Positions 36,223-45,217 of a DNA stretch of 64,000 nt are shown here, in pieces (position 1 is the stretch's first letter; each line of letters begins with the position of its first letter). The stretch comes from an uncultured Gammaproteobacteria bacterium. Lineage in GTDB: Bacteria > Pseudomonadota > Gammaproteobacteria > Arenicellales > JAANXG01. Both the position numbers and the translations under genes were made by a program. The notes under the pieces are model-generated. The model did no database searches, was not told where the DNA came from, and saw nothing but the letters and a program-made list of their open reading frames with translations. The DNA lies in contig CAMYJT010000004.1 in assembly GCA_947258785.1 (NCBI GenBank), forward strand, positions 33,719-97,718, read 5' to 3'.

Positions 36223-37203
36223 GTGCTCGTCTTAGTGACCGGCGCCACTGGTTTTCTGGGTAGCCATCTCGTCGAGCGCCTCATCGCCGCCGGGCACCAG
36301 GTGCGGTGCCTGGTCCGTTCGACCGAGCGGCTCGGCTGGCTGAGCGGGCTTGATGTGTCGCTGTACCGTGGTGACTGCAGCCGGCCCGACACCTTGGCGC
36401 CTGCGGTCAGGGGTGTTCGGACGGTGTATCACCTCGCCGGTGTGACGTGGGCGGTCCGGCGCACGGAATATTTTGCCGTCAACGCTGCCGGGACCCATAA
36501 TCTGCTGCAGGCCTGTGCGCAACAGTCGGCCCCCCGCCTGCGGTTTGTATTCGTCTCCAGCCAGGCCGCCGCCGGTCCGGCCCGCGGCGGGGTGGCGGTC
36601 CGTGAGGCGCATCGTCCCCGGCCGATCAGTCCCTACGGTGCGAGCAAGCTGCTTGCCGAACGCCATGTCGCGGCCTACGCCGACAGATTGCATTGTGTGA
36701 TCCTGCGCCCCAGCACCGTGTACGGCCCCCGCGACACAAATTTATTACCGTACATGAGACTGGCGCAGAGAGGTTTCCTGATAGAATTCGGACGCGGTGA
36801 TCGGGTGGTCAGCCTGTGCCATATACAGGACATCGTGGACGGTATTGTGCGGGCGGCGGTTGGTCAAGTTCCATCAGGATCGGTATATTTCTTGGCGGAC
36901 CCGGTACCGTACGCATGGCGCGAGGTGGAAAACGCAGTCCGCCAGGGGCTGGGCATCGACGCGAGGCAGGTGATGGTGCCAAAATGGTGTACGAGCGGGG
37001 CGGCCAGTCTGGCTCAGCTGTACGGCATGGCGGCCGGAAAACCGGTTAAGGGAAACGCCGCGCGGTTGGCGGAGCTGCTTGAGAAACAGTGGATCTGTGA
37101 TGTATCCAGAGCGGCGAATGAGCTCGATTTTCGTCCACGCATTAGATTGGATCACGGATTCAATCAACTGATTCGTTGGTATCGACAACAACATTGGATA
37201 TGA
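36223..37203 (+). CDS. NAD(P)-dependent epimerase/reductase, ceramide-reductase-like
   Basis: A 326-aa extended short-chain dehydrogenase. Rossmann motif LVLVTGATGFLGSHLVERL, catalytic Tyr-x3-Lys in SPYGASKLLAERHVA and signature VYHLAGVTWAVRRTEYFAVN. A GTG start is used with GAGG upstream. The stop overlaps the start of the next gene (ATGA), a sign of coupled translation. Paired with a serine palmitoyltransferase-like enzyme, the best hypothesis is reduction of a 3-keto sphingolipid intermediate, as CerR does in Caulobacter. An alternative is the SDR-type threonine dehydrogenase that pairs with 2-amino-3-ketobutyrate CoA ligase. Confidence 0.8.
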   Translation: MLVLVTGATGFLGSHLVERLIAAGHQVRCLVRSTERLGWLSGLDVSLYRGDCSRPDTLAPAVRGVRTVYHLAGVTWAVRRTEYFAVNAAGTHNLLQACAQQSAPRLRFVFVSSQAAAGPARGGVAVREAHRPRPISPYGASKLLAERHVAAYADRLHCVILRPSTVYGPRDTNLLPYMRLAQRGFLIEFGRGDRVVSLCHIQDIVDGIVRAAVGQVPSGSVYFLADPVPYAWREVENAVRQGLGIDARQVMVPKWCTSGAASLAQLYGMAAGKPVKGNAARLAELLEKQWICDVSRAANELDFRPRIRLDHGFNQLIRWYRQQHWI

Positions 37204-38429
37204 CAAACCGGACCCTCGCCGAGCAACAATCCGCCGTCTCCCTGCGCGCCGGTGTCTTCGAGAAGTGTCTGCGTTTCACCCGTGCCCGGGACCTGATTGA
37301 GGCGGGGATTTACCCCTACTTCCACGTCGTCGAATCCGCCCAGGACCCGGAAGTCGTGTGCGACGGCCGGCCCATGATTATGATGAGTTCCAACAATTAT
37401 CTCGGATTGACGAGCCACCCCAAGGTCAAAGAGGCCGCCGTCGATGCTGTACGCCGGTATGGCACCGGGTGTGCCGGATCGCGCTTTTTGAACGGAACCT
37501 TGTCCATCCACGAAGAGTTGGAGCAACGGCTCGCGGAGTTTTTGCGTAAGGATGCGGCCATCGTCTTTCCAACCGGATTCCAGGCCAATTTAGGCGCAAT
37601 CTCAGCGTTGGTCGGTAAGCATGAGGTGATCGTTATCGATCGCATGAATCACGCCAGTATCTATGACGGCTGCCGCCTCTCATTCGGCCAGATCCGTAAG
37701 TTCAAACACAATGACATGCAGGATCTGGAACGTATTCTTCGCGAACATCCGTCGCGCGCGAAGCTGGTTGTAGTAGATGGAGTATTCAGCATGGAGGGGG
37801 ACATCGCCAAGCTGCCGGGAATAGTCCAGCTGTGCCGACAATATGGGGCCGGACTGATGGTTGACGACGCCCACGGCATCGGGGTGCTGGGGGCGGACGG
37901 CCGCGGCACCACCGAGCACTTCGGCCTGGAGGACGATGTAGACCTTATTATGGGCACCTACAGTAAATCGCTGGCGACCATCGGTGGATGCCTGGCGGCT
38001 GACTTCGACGTCATCGACTATCTCAAGCATCATGCCCGCTCTCTCATCTTCTCCGCCAGTCTGCCCCCGGCCCCGGTGGCGGCGGCCCTCGCCGCCTTAC
38101 GCATAATTGAAGACGAACCCGAGAGGCGTGAGCGGCTGTGGCGCAATGCGGACTATTTGCGCGCCGGGTTTCAAAACCTCGGTTTCGATACCGGAGTGAC
38201 GCAGACACCCATCGTGCCTGTGGTGGTGGGTGATGAGGAGCGGGCCCTCATAACCTGGCGCCGCTTGTTCGATCGTGGGGTATTTGCCAGTCCGGTTTTG
38301 TATCCGGCAGTGCCTAAAGGTATGGCGCTAATCCGCACAAGCTGTATGACAACCCACACCATGGAGCACCTCGACCGGGTGTTAGAGGAGTTTGAGCAGG
38401 TGGGCCGTGAGATTGCGTTGATCGATTAG
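37200..38429 (+). CDS. Alpha-oxoamine synthase, serine palmitoyltransferase-like
   Basis: A 409-aa PLP enzyme that condenses an acyl thioester with an amino acid. PLP lysine is Lys256 in MGTYSKSLATIGGCLAAD. Segments YGTGCAGSRFLNGTLSIHEE, KFKHNDMQDLERIL, VVDGVFSMEGDIAKLPGIV and DDAHGIGVLGADGRG match bacterial serine palmitoyltransferases more closely, to my eye, than 8-amino-7-oxononanoate synthases. It is coupled to the upstream reductase by a 4-base overlap, which supports sphingolipid base synthesis. KBL (threonine catabolism) remains an alternative. Confidence 0.82.
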   Translation: MTNRTLAEQQSAVSLRAGVFEKCLRFTRARDLIEAGIYPYFHVVESAQDPEVVCDGRPMIMMSSNNYLGLTSHPKVKEAAVDAVRRYGTGCAGSRFLNGTLSIHEELEQRLAEFLRKDAAIVFPTGFQANLGAISALVGKHEVIVIDRMNHASIYDGCRLSFGQIRKFKHNDMQDLERILREHPSRAKLVVVDGVFSMEGDIAKLPGIVQLCRQYGAGLMVDDAHGIGVLGADGRGTTEHFGLEDDVDLIMGTYSKSLATIGGCLAADFDVIDYLKHHARSLIFSASLPPAPVAAALAALRIIEDEPERRERLWRNADYLRAGFQNLGFDTGVTQTPIVPVVVGDEERALITWRRLFDRGVFASPVLYPAVPKGMALIRTSCMTTHTMEHLDRVLEEFEQVGREIALID

Positions 38430-38537
38430 CTGTCTACGCGGGCGTAATGCGTCCCCCCGTAAAAGGACTCATATATCCGTGAAACGCGTGCTGATTTCCC
38501 GATAGCGGTCTCACACACGAGGCAGCACTTCGACTCG

Positions 38538-38797
38538 CCACCTAACCCGGCTATTGCACCAAGGCGGCGACAGGACGCGCCAACGCGTTGATAGAGATGG
38601 GGACTTCGACGCATGTCCGGGGTGACGGTTCGTACTCGGGAACGCGCCAATCCCGGCGCTGGCTTAATCTCGAACGGCTGCACTTGCGCTTTACTCAAAC
38701 CGAAGCTGGGCATGCGTTTGGATTCGGCACAGCGTTCTTAATCGTCCGATCCCTTCGCCATCATCCGGGATCCTTGGTGTAATGTCCGGGCTAAAGC
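38538..38797 (+). repeat. Intergenic repeat, copy B
   Basis: The partner of copy A, in the same orientation: CTATTGCACCAAGGCGGCGA at the left, AATCCCGGCGCTGGCTTAAT in the middle and CCCTTCGCCATCATCCGGGA then TCCTTGGTGTAATG at the right. It lies between the synthase gene and the MMPL transporter gene. No convincing gene is visible between 38430 and the transporter start. Confidence 0.65.
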
Positions 38798-39093
38798 CAT
38801 TACTATTAACGGCGGTGGAACGGAGATATCCATTTCCGGCACGATTAGATTGACACGATTGCTGCAACGGACCGATCTGAACGACGAACTGAAACCGTTC
38901 GGACGGTTCTTGCTGCAGTTTGTAGGTACTCCGGTGCGCCATCGACACCTCGCCGAAAAACAACCTGGAGTGACGCAGCGGCGATGGATCTCAGCGCTTA
39001 ATCGGTCTGGCGCTGGCGCAGATAACGACAATCGAGAGGTGAGCAAATCGTGAGTTGCGTTGACCCGGCACAACTGGCCCGGGTTTGAGATCG

Positions 39094-41559
39094 ATGGACC
39101 AGACCAAAGCAGGCAGTTGTCCCGCATGGATTCGTTGGGTGGTCGGTTTCATGACCCGTTTTTATTGGCTCGTGTTAATCGGTGCCGTTGCCTCTGGATA
39201 TTACTGCTATCAAACCGCCAAACAGCTCAAGCTGGATACGGACATCGTCTCGTTGATGCCGGATGGGGTGCTCAGCGTTGAAAATCTAAAAAAAGTCATC
39301 GAGAAGACCGGTGGTTACAGCAACGCCATGATTCTGGCGGAGTCTCCCGATCCCAAAGCGACCGTTCGGTTTCTTGCCGATCTCAGAACCGAGATTCTGA
39401 AATACGACTGGGTAAACAGTGCCGAATACAGCGAAGATACCGCGATTTTTGAGAGGAACAAGCTGCTGTATGTCGATTCCCACGATCTGAACGAGATTGA
39501 CGAAAGATTGACAGCGCGAATCGAGTATGAAACACAGCACTTGAAGTTCAACATCAGAGACACCCCCGTTGAAATCAGCATCCGTGGCGCCCGCAAGCAG
39601 GCGCCGTCTTTGGATTTCGACGATCTGGAGCGGAAGTATGGAACCGGTAAGGACGGAGAGGGCAAACAACGCAAGCTGTTCCAGGACCAAAGCGGCAAAT
39701 TGATTATTTTGGTGGTGATGCCCAAGGGCGGTACGACCAATGTGGCCTACGCTCGGAAAGTAATTTCAGGACTTGAGGAAAAAATTCATCTGTTGAATCC
39801 GGCCAGTTATCACCCGGAGTTAACCGCCACGTTGGGCGGGCGGGTGGTCAACCTGGTGGCCAAGTTCGACACCATCATGCGGGACATCAAGAGCAGTGCG
39901 GTCTGGTCACTGTCGGCGATTTGTCTGGTGATTATCTTGTTCTACAGGCGTTTGTCGTCATTGCTGTACATCGGCTTGCCGCTGGCCATCGGGTTTTTGT
40001 GGACCTTCGCGGTGACCGAATTGGTGCTGGGCGGCCTGAACCTCATTACCATCTTTTTAGTATTGATTCTTTTTGGCTTGGGAATTGATTTCGGTATTCA
40101 CAATCTCGCCCGCTACGATGAGGTGCGTCGGAGTGGGGGTGGGCCGGAGCAGGCATTGCGCACCATGTATCAGCGAACCGGGCTGGCGTCGTTGCTGGCT
40201 GGTTTGACCACGATTGCCGGATTTTTCTCGTTAATGGTGACGGATTTTCGGGCTTTTTATGAATTCGGGTTCATCGCCGGCAGCGGCGTTGCGTTCGCAT
40301 TATTGTCGATGTATCTGGTATTTCCTGCGTTGATTACGATGGCGGAACGCATCCGACTCTATCGACCATCGAAGTCAGAAGCCGTTACCTCGGCTTTCCG
40401 GCGCTTGCCTTTTGCGAACACCACACTGGTCGCGGGCGCGATGATCAGTGTGGTGTCTCTCGTGCTACTGGGTAAGCTGGATTTCGAAAACGACTTCAGT
40501 AAGCTGAAAACCAGTGTGCCGAGACTGCAGGAAGTCAAATTGAAGATCCGGGAAGTCTTTCCTCTACGATCGGATAAAGCGGTGGTATTCGTAGATAGCC
40601 TGGAGGACGTAAAGGCAGTGGTGGAAGCGGTCGAGTCTATCAAGGATCTGGGAGACGAAGCCGGGGCATCGACGATCGAAGAGGTGAAATCCATATACAG
40701 TCTGGTTCCAGAAAGTGAAGACCAACGACAGCGTATCCAGGTCATTGAGCGGATTCACGCCCAATTGTTGGAAGCGGTCCGTTTGTTGGAGGATTTTGGA
40801 GGCCAGGATGACCGTAAACACGAACTTCGAAAGTTGATGAAGTACCTCGGGGTGTCCGAAATGCGTCCGCAGGATCTGCCGCCGTCGCTGCAGCGCGTCT
40901 ACACAGGTGCACCGGGGTCTGGCGGCTACCTCGTTTACATCTACAATCGTAACGCAACCTCAAAACTGGACGAGGCTCAGGCGTTTGTCGATGACATTCG
41001 CGAGATAAAGCTGAACGGCAAGACATTTTATCCAGCCACCGAAGCGATAGTGTTCGTTGACATGTTGAACTTGATGAAGAAAGACGCATCGATAGCGGTT
41101 GCGGCGGTGCTGGTAACGGTAGTGGTGACGCTGCTGATCGCCTTGCGCAGCGTCAGCCAGACGGTAGTTGTGCTGATACCGGTGGCAGTTGGGTTTTTGT
41201 GGATGCTGGGAGTTATGGCGGCCAGTGGAATAAAATTGAACGTGTTCAATATGGTTGTGTTGCCGACGGTGCTCGGCATCGGTCTGGACAACGGGATACA
41301 CATTTATCAGCGGTATCGGGAAGAGGGGTCTAGACAGCTTACGCTCACTTTGCGAACCACTGGTGCCGCCGCCTTTCTCACCACGTTGACGACCATGCTC
41401 GGCTTCGCGGGGACGTTGACTGCGTCCAACCTTGGACTGCAGTCTTTGGGATTGGTTGCGTGTATCGGGCTCGGTGCGTGCATGGTCAGTTCGCTCACCG
41501 TATTTCCCGCTGTTCTGCAATGGCGCGAGGACAACCGGGAGCGGTCCGCTGCCTCTTGA
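39094..41559 (+). CDS. MMPL/RND-family lipid exporter (HpnN-like)
   Basis: An 821-aa inner-membrane transporter made of two similar halves, each a single helix, a large periplasmic loop and a block of five helices. Membrane blocks include LNLITIFLVLILFGLGIDFG and VFNMVVLPTVLGIGLDNGIH, with the conserved Gly-Asp and Gly-x-Asp residues in helix 4 of each half. The length and layout resemble hopanoid transporter HpnN. Its position after the reductase/synthase pair suggests it moves a sphingolipid or other polycyclic lipid to the outer membrane. An in-frame TTG lies three codons earlier. Confidence 0.88.
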   Translation: MDQTKAGSCPAWIRWVVGFMTRFYWLVLIGAVASGYYCYQTAKQLKLDTDIVSLMPDGVLSVENLKKVIEKTGGYSNAMILAESPDPKATVRFLADLRTEILKYDWVNSAEYSEDTAIFERNKLLYVDSHDLNEIDERLTARIEYETQHLKFNIRDTPVEISIRGARKQAPSLDFDDLERKYGTGKDGEGKQRKLFQDQSGKLIILVVMPKGGTTNVAYARKVISGLEEKIHLLNPASYHPELTATLGGRVVNLVAKFDTIMRDIKSSAVWSLSAICLVIILFYRRLSSLLYIGLPLAIGFLWTFAVTELVLGGLNLITIFLVLILFGLGIDFGIHNLARYDEVRRSGGGPEQALRTMYQRTGLASLLAGLTTIAGFFSLMVTDFRAFYEFGFIAGSGVAFALLSMYLVFPALITMAERIRLYRPSKSEAVTSAFRRLPFANTTLVAGAMISVVSLVLLGKLDFENDFSKLKTSVPRLQEVKLKIREVFPLRSDKAVVFVDSLEDVKAVVEAVESIKDLGDEAGASTIEEVKSIYSLVPESEDQRQRIQVIERIHAQLLEAVRLLEDFGGQDDRKHELRKLMKYLGVSEMRPQDLPPSLQRVYTGAPGSGGYLVYIYNRNATSKLDEAQAFVDDIREIKLNGKTFYPATEAIVFVDMLNLMKKDASIAVAAVLVTVVVTLLIALRSVSQTVVVLIPVAVGFLWMLGVMAASGIKLNVFNMVVLPTVLGIGLDNGIHIYQRYREEGSRQLTLTLRTTGAAAFLTTLTTMLGFAGTLTASNLGLQSLGLVACIGLGACMVSSLTVFPAVLQWREDNRERSAAS

Positions 41560-41819
41560 CCCGGAGTAACACCGAGGCCGAGCCCAAGCTGAGATCAGTC
41601 GGTTCCAGCACAGCTGATGCTATGTGGCGGTGTTACGGGCGGCAAGCGCCGAAGCAAGCTAACGCGTATTTTTGCGGGCCGCCTTGCCGTAAACTGACAC
41701 GTGGCCGTGCTCGGTGTGTATCGATTTTCAGGTGATCACGTTGCACGGCGCTCCATCTTCGAAAAAAAAAAGCACTTCTGTTGAGCGGTCCTCGCAGACG
41801 TAAATTGACGGTATTCTCA

Positions 41820-42824
41820 TCAAGAGCTTGACAGAGGATCTGGACGTGACTGCGGGCGCCGCCACTCGTCGAACGCGCTTATCTGATGAACGCAGCTCAG
41901 AGTGCAGTTTGCGCTGCAGCGCTTTCGGGTGTCGAATTCCCGGCTAATGTCGTCCCGCGTGTATTCCAATAGCGGAATGCCAGGATAACCCCGGCGCTGG
42001 GAACACCAATGCACCATACCGTCCTCGCAGATATACAGATAGCGGGCCCCGGCGCGGCACTTCCAGTTATTTGACTTTCCGGCGACGAGGTTCCGCTGAA
42101 ACAAGCAGTGGTTGAGTCTGTGCAGAAATGAACCATAGGTGTTCATGAGTTCGCGATAGACGCGGAATTGTCGATCGCTGAGTGGTTTTAGGGCGCCGTT
42201 TCCGTCGTGTAGAATGCCGACCGAGTGATGAAATCCGTATTGCCGTGCACGCTCAGCCACCACCAGAACCTCCTCCGTCCGCTCTTCGCTGATACCGAGC
42301 ACGGAATTGATGTTGACTTTGAACTGGGCGAACTCCGCCAGCAGCGCCAGTTTTTTTTCTACCGAGCTGAGGCTTTTCATGGAGCTATCGTCGGGCTGCA
42401 GATTGTCGATGCTGATCTGCATCTCCAGCAACCCGGATTCATTGAGTCGTGCAATCCGTTCGCGGTTGAGACGGTAACCATTTGTGATCATGGTTGCGAT
42501 CATATCGTGGCGGCGAATTTCACCGATAACGTCTGCGATTTGAGGGTGAAGTAACGGTTCGCCACCGGTGCACGTGACGACCGCAGTTCTCAATCTCTTC
42601 AGCGCGGCGATCTGAGCCCCCAACCGGGTGACCGAGATTGCTTGCGAATACTCGTCGTACTCATTGCAGTAACCGCAGCTAAGGTTGCACCGCCGCGTCA
42701 CGACCATTTGCGCCAGCAATGGGTTGTGGCGTGATGACAACGCTGCCCAGACGAACCTGGACACCACCTGCGCGGTCGGGACACGTTTTGACCGTGAAGT
42801 TGCTGATGGAACTGGGTTAGTCAT
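41820..42824 (-). CDS. Radical SAM protein with C-terminal cysteine cluster
   Basis: A 334-aa radical SAM enzyme. The cluster motif is CNLSCGYC, followed by VVTCTGGEPLLHPQI. A C-terminal set of Cys residues (KCRAGARYLYICEDGMVHWC, then RCSANCTLSCVHQ) suggests SPASM-like auxiliary clusters. Homologous forms are common near lipid and cell-envelope gene sets, but the substrate is not known. The Met before TNPVPSATSR was taken as start. The last bases of the gene and a following ATG overlap (TGATG), but only a short frame follows, across a run of ten T. Confidence 0.85.
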   Translation of the reverse strand: MTNPVPSATSRSKRVPTAQVVSRFVWAALSSRHNPLLAQMVVTRRCNLSCGYCNEYDEYSQAISVTRLGAQIAALKRLRTAVVTCTGGEPLLHPQIADVIGEIRRHDMIATMITNGYRLNRERIARLNESGLLEMQISIDNLQPDDSSMKSLSSVEKKLALLAEFAQFKVNINSVLGISEERTEEVLVVAERARQYGFHHSVGILHDGNGALKPLSDRQFRVYRELMNTYGSFLHRLNHCLFQRNLVAGKSNNWKCRAGARYLYICEDGMVHWCSQRRGYPGIPLLEYTRDDISREFDTRKRCSANCTLSCVHQISAFDEWRRPQSRPDPLSSS

Positions 42825-43015
42825 TGCTTGCTCAAGCGTATGAGTGCCATGCTCGGTCTGGGACCCCACAAGCGCAGCAGACTTGCTGCGGGCTGAGATT
42901 ACTGCCGTGGTGAGGGGGGACTAGCAAGGGTCCCCGGTGTCCGGCGGTCCGGGGCTGGGACACGGCAAACTTGGGGTTTTATGCATTATGAGTTATAAGT
43001 TATGAGTAAGAAAGG

Positions 43016-43771
43016 GTGAATCGATCACCCGCGCGCGTTCCGCTCATCACCAGGATCATCCCTATTCCGCTCGCGTTGGGAGGCTTGATTGCAATGTTAT
43101 CAGTAAGTTATCTACGATTGGCGTGTCCAGCCATCGCGGTTGGTGCGGCATTGCTTTTGTCCGGCCCCTACCCGCTTGCTCTCGCCGAGTCGACCTGTGC
43201 CCTGGTGACCCGTGGGGATCGGGCTGACCAACCGCGGTTGGCGCAGCCGGTCCCGTTGCAGATCAAGGCCGACACTATCGATTTTCCACGACGCAATGTG
43301 GTGCATTTGAAGGGTTATACGCAGATGGTCCACGGCGGCCACCGTGTCTACGCCGACGAGCTCATTTTCGATACCAAGCGTCAAGAGGCCGAGGCGCGTG
43401 GTCTGGTAACCTTTCAAACCCCACAGGGCGACCTGATCACGACATCATTGCTCCGGTATTACGTGGGGGAGCGCCGCTTGAAGTCCGGTCCGGCAAATTT
43501 TGTGCTCGCCAGCCGTGACCTTAAGGTGCTCGGCTCAGACGGAATGGTGACTGCTCACGGCGCTGCGGAGCAGGTGACGTTCGAACAGCGGAACGTAATG
43601 CGGCTGAGCGGCGTAAGGCTTACCACCTGTGTCGATGGTGAGGACGACGTGACTTTTTCTGCGGCGGAATTGAATATCGACCTCGATCGGGGATTCCGCA
43701 CTGCCAGGCACGTTAAGTTGCAGATATTGCACCCGAACCGACATCTACGACTGCGGGAACGGATCAATTAG
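43016..43771 (+). CDS. Standalone OstA/LptA-like protein (LptD N-terminal-like)
   Basis: A 251-aa exported protein: hydrophobic leader (LACPAIAVGAALLLSGPYPL ending ALAES), then an OstA beta-jelly roll (LQIKADTIDFPRRNVVHLKG, VYADELIFDTKRQEAEARGL, VTFSAAELNIDLDRGFRTAR). The pattern follows the N-terminal domain of LptD and stops where the LptD barrel would begin. It may be a periplasmic LPS-bridge protein or a fragment. Start is GTG; an in-frame ATG before LSVSYLRLAC 26 codons later is also possible. Its stop overlaps the convergent mltA stop by 8 bases. Confidence 0.7.
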   Translation: MNRSPARVPLITRIIPIPLALGGLIAMLSVSYLRLACPAIAVGAALLLSGPYPLALAESTCALVTRGDRADQPRLAQPVPLQIKADTIDFPRRNVVHLKGYTQMVHGGHRVYADELIFDTKRQEAEARGLVTFQTPQGDLITTSLLRYYVGERRLKSGPANFVLASRDLKVLGSDGMVTAHGAAEQVTFEQRNVMRLSGVRLTTCVDGEDDVTFSAAELNIDLDRGFRTARHVKLQILHPNRHLRLRERIN

Positions 43772-44933
43772 CCTGCTGGTATCGGGCCGGCTGCTTTCCG
43801 GCATTGAGCGATTGTCCGGTGTGCGCGCGCTTCGGTAACAGTACGTAAATCCGGCCATCCTGCTTCATCGTTCCTGCCATCCGCTCGGCGCGCTTGCCGC
43901 GGCCCCAGAACAGATCGACCCGCACTGGACCTCGGATTGCACCACCCGTATCCTGGGCGAGCACCAGCCTGTGATAGCCCGGCCGTCTCGCATCAGGCAG
44001 CGTCGTCTCGATCCACAGCGGAGCCCCGAGGGGTATGACTCCAGCATCGACCGCGAGGCTGCGTTCAGGCGTAAGCGGGACGTTCAGCGATCCCAGCGGT
44101 CCATATTCGGTACTGTCACGAAGCACAAAGAACACGTAACTGGGGTTGCGATGCAATAAGTCGTGTGCGTGTTGGGGATTGGTCCGCAGCCAGTCGCGAA
44201 TGGTGAACATGGTCACTTCCTGCCGCGTTAGCTCACCGAGTTCGATCAATTCCCGTCCGATTGATCGATACGGATGGCCGTTCTGATCCGCGTAACCGAC
44301 GCTGACCCATGTGCCGTCGGCCAGTTTTACACGCCCCGAGCCCTGAATGTGCAGAAAGAACGATGCGATTGGATCATCGAGCCAGAGCAGCTCATGTCCA
44401 GTCAGCAGGCCCGGGTCCTTGTCCAACTCCTCACGGCTGTAATACGGAACAATTTTTTGACCCTGGAGTTTTCCGCGCAACCGTTTTCCCGCTAACTCGG
44501 GGTAGAGATCGGTCAAATCTATTGTGAGTAGATCACCGGGACGTCGGTAGAGCGGATACCGATACCGATCAGACGGGGTCAGGCTGCCCTGCAAAGATGG
44601 CTCGTAATAACCCGTGATCAAACCCTTACGGCGGCCATTGTTGCCGTAAACGGTATGGGGGCGAAACCAGTTTTCATAGAACCTCCGTGCCTGATCATCC
44701 GTCGGCGCCGACAACGTGTCAGCCGCCTGACAGATGGGCGACCAATCCGGTTGCCGACGCAACTGGCGACAACCGCTGAGTAGCGCAGGCCATGACTCGG
44801 CGTGACGATCTTGCTCCCAATGACTCAGTTTGCTCCAGCTGACCGGCTGGCCGATGCCGGGTTCACGGGGCAGTAGCACACAACCGCTGATCGCCAGGCA
44901 TGCACCGACAAGCAAATTAAGACGACGTCGCAT
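43764..44933 (-). CDS. mltA: Membrane-bound lytic murein transglycosylase A
   Basis: A 389-aa lipoprotein (lipobox AISGCVLLP) that cleaves peptidoglycan glycan strands. MltA domain marks: GRRKGLITGYYEPSLQGSL and LHIQGSGRVKLADGTWVSVG, followed by the 3D domain (DAGVIPLGAPLWIETT, LVLAQDTGGAIRGPVRVDLF), with catalytic Asp in the latter part. The Met before RRRLNLLVGA gives the signal peptide. Convergent with the OstA-like gene. Confidence 0.95.
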   Translation of the reverse strand: MRRRLNLLVGACLAISGCVLLPREPGIGQPVSWSKLSHWEQDRHAESWPALLSGCRQLRRQPDWSPICQAADTLSAPTDDQARRFYENWFRPHTVYGNNGRRKGLITGYYEPSLQGSLTPSDRYRYPLYRRPGDLLTIDLTDLYPELAGKRLRGKLQGQKIVPYYSREELDKDPGLLTGHELLWLDDPIASFFLHIQGSGRVKLADGTWVSVGYADQNGHPYRSIGRELIELGELTRQEVTMFTIRDWLRTNPQHAHDLLHRNPSYVFFVLRDSTEYGPLGSLNVPLTPERSLAVDAGVIPLGAPLWIETTLPDARRPGYHRLVLAQDTGGAIRGPVRVDLFWGRGKRAERMAGTMKQDGRIYVLLPKRAHTGQSLNAGKQPARYQQAN

Positions 44934-45217
44934 GGTGGAAGATCCGTTTGGTCTTTGCAGCGCAGGGCATTGTATACGAAGATCGATCCCAGTTGGTTTC
45001 CGCCAGGGACGGGCAATTAGCAGTACGTGCCGAAGGCAGTCATACCGATGTGTCCACCGGGGCGATGATGCCGTCGATTCACGGTGCAGTAGGCCGCGGG
45101 CGCGTTTTGCACCGGAGCGGTAAGGATGGTTCATTGCACCCAGAAAGTTCGAGGACTGCTGGGAAATAATACCTTTCCGTTGGCTCCGGAGGACCCGGAC
45201 CGCGGCTAAGCGGGGCA

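Noticed and set aside
38850..39053. A 67-aa plus-strand frame before the MMPL gene
   Set aside because: No ribosome site, no recognisable motif and a composition typical of chance frames.
44934..45217. Possible gene in the gap between mltA and the CDF gene
   Set aside because: Several short frames but none with family features or a ribosome site; probably the mltA promoter region.
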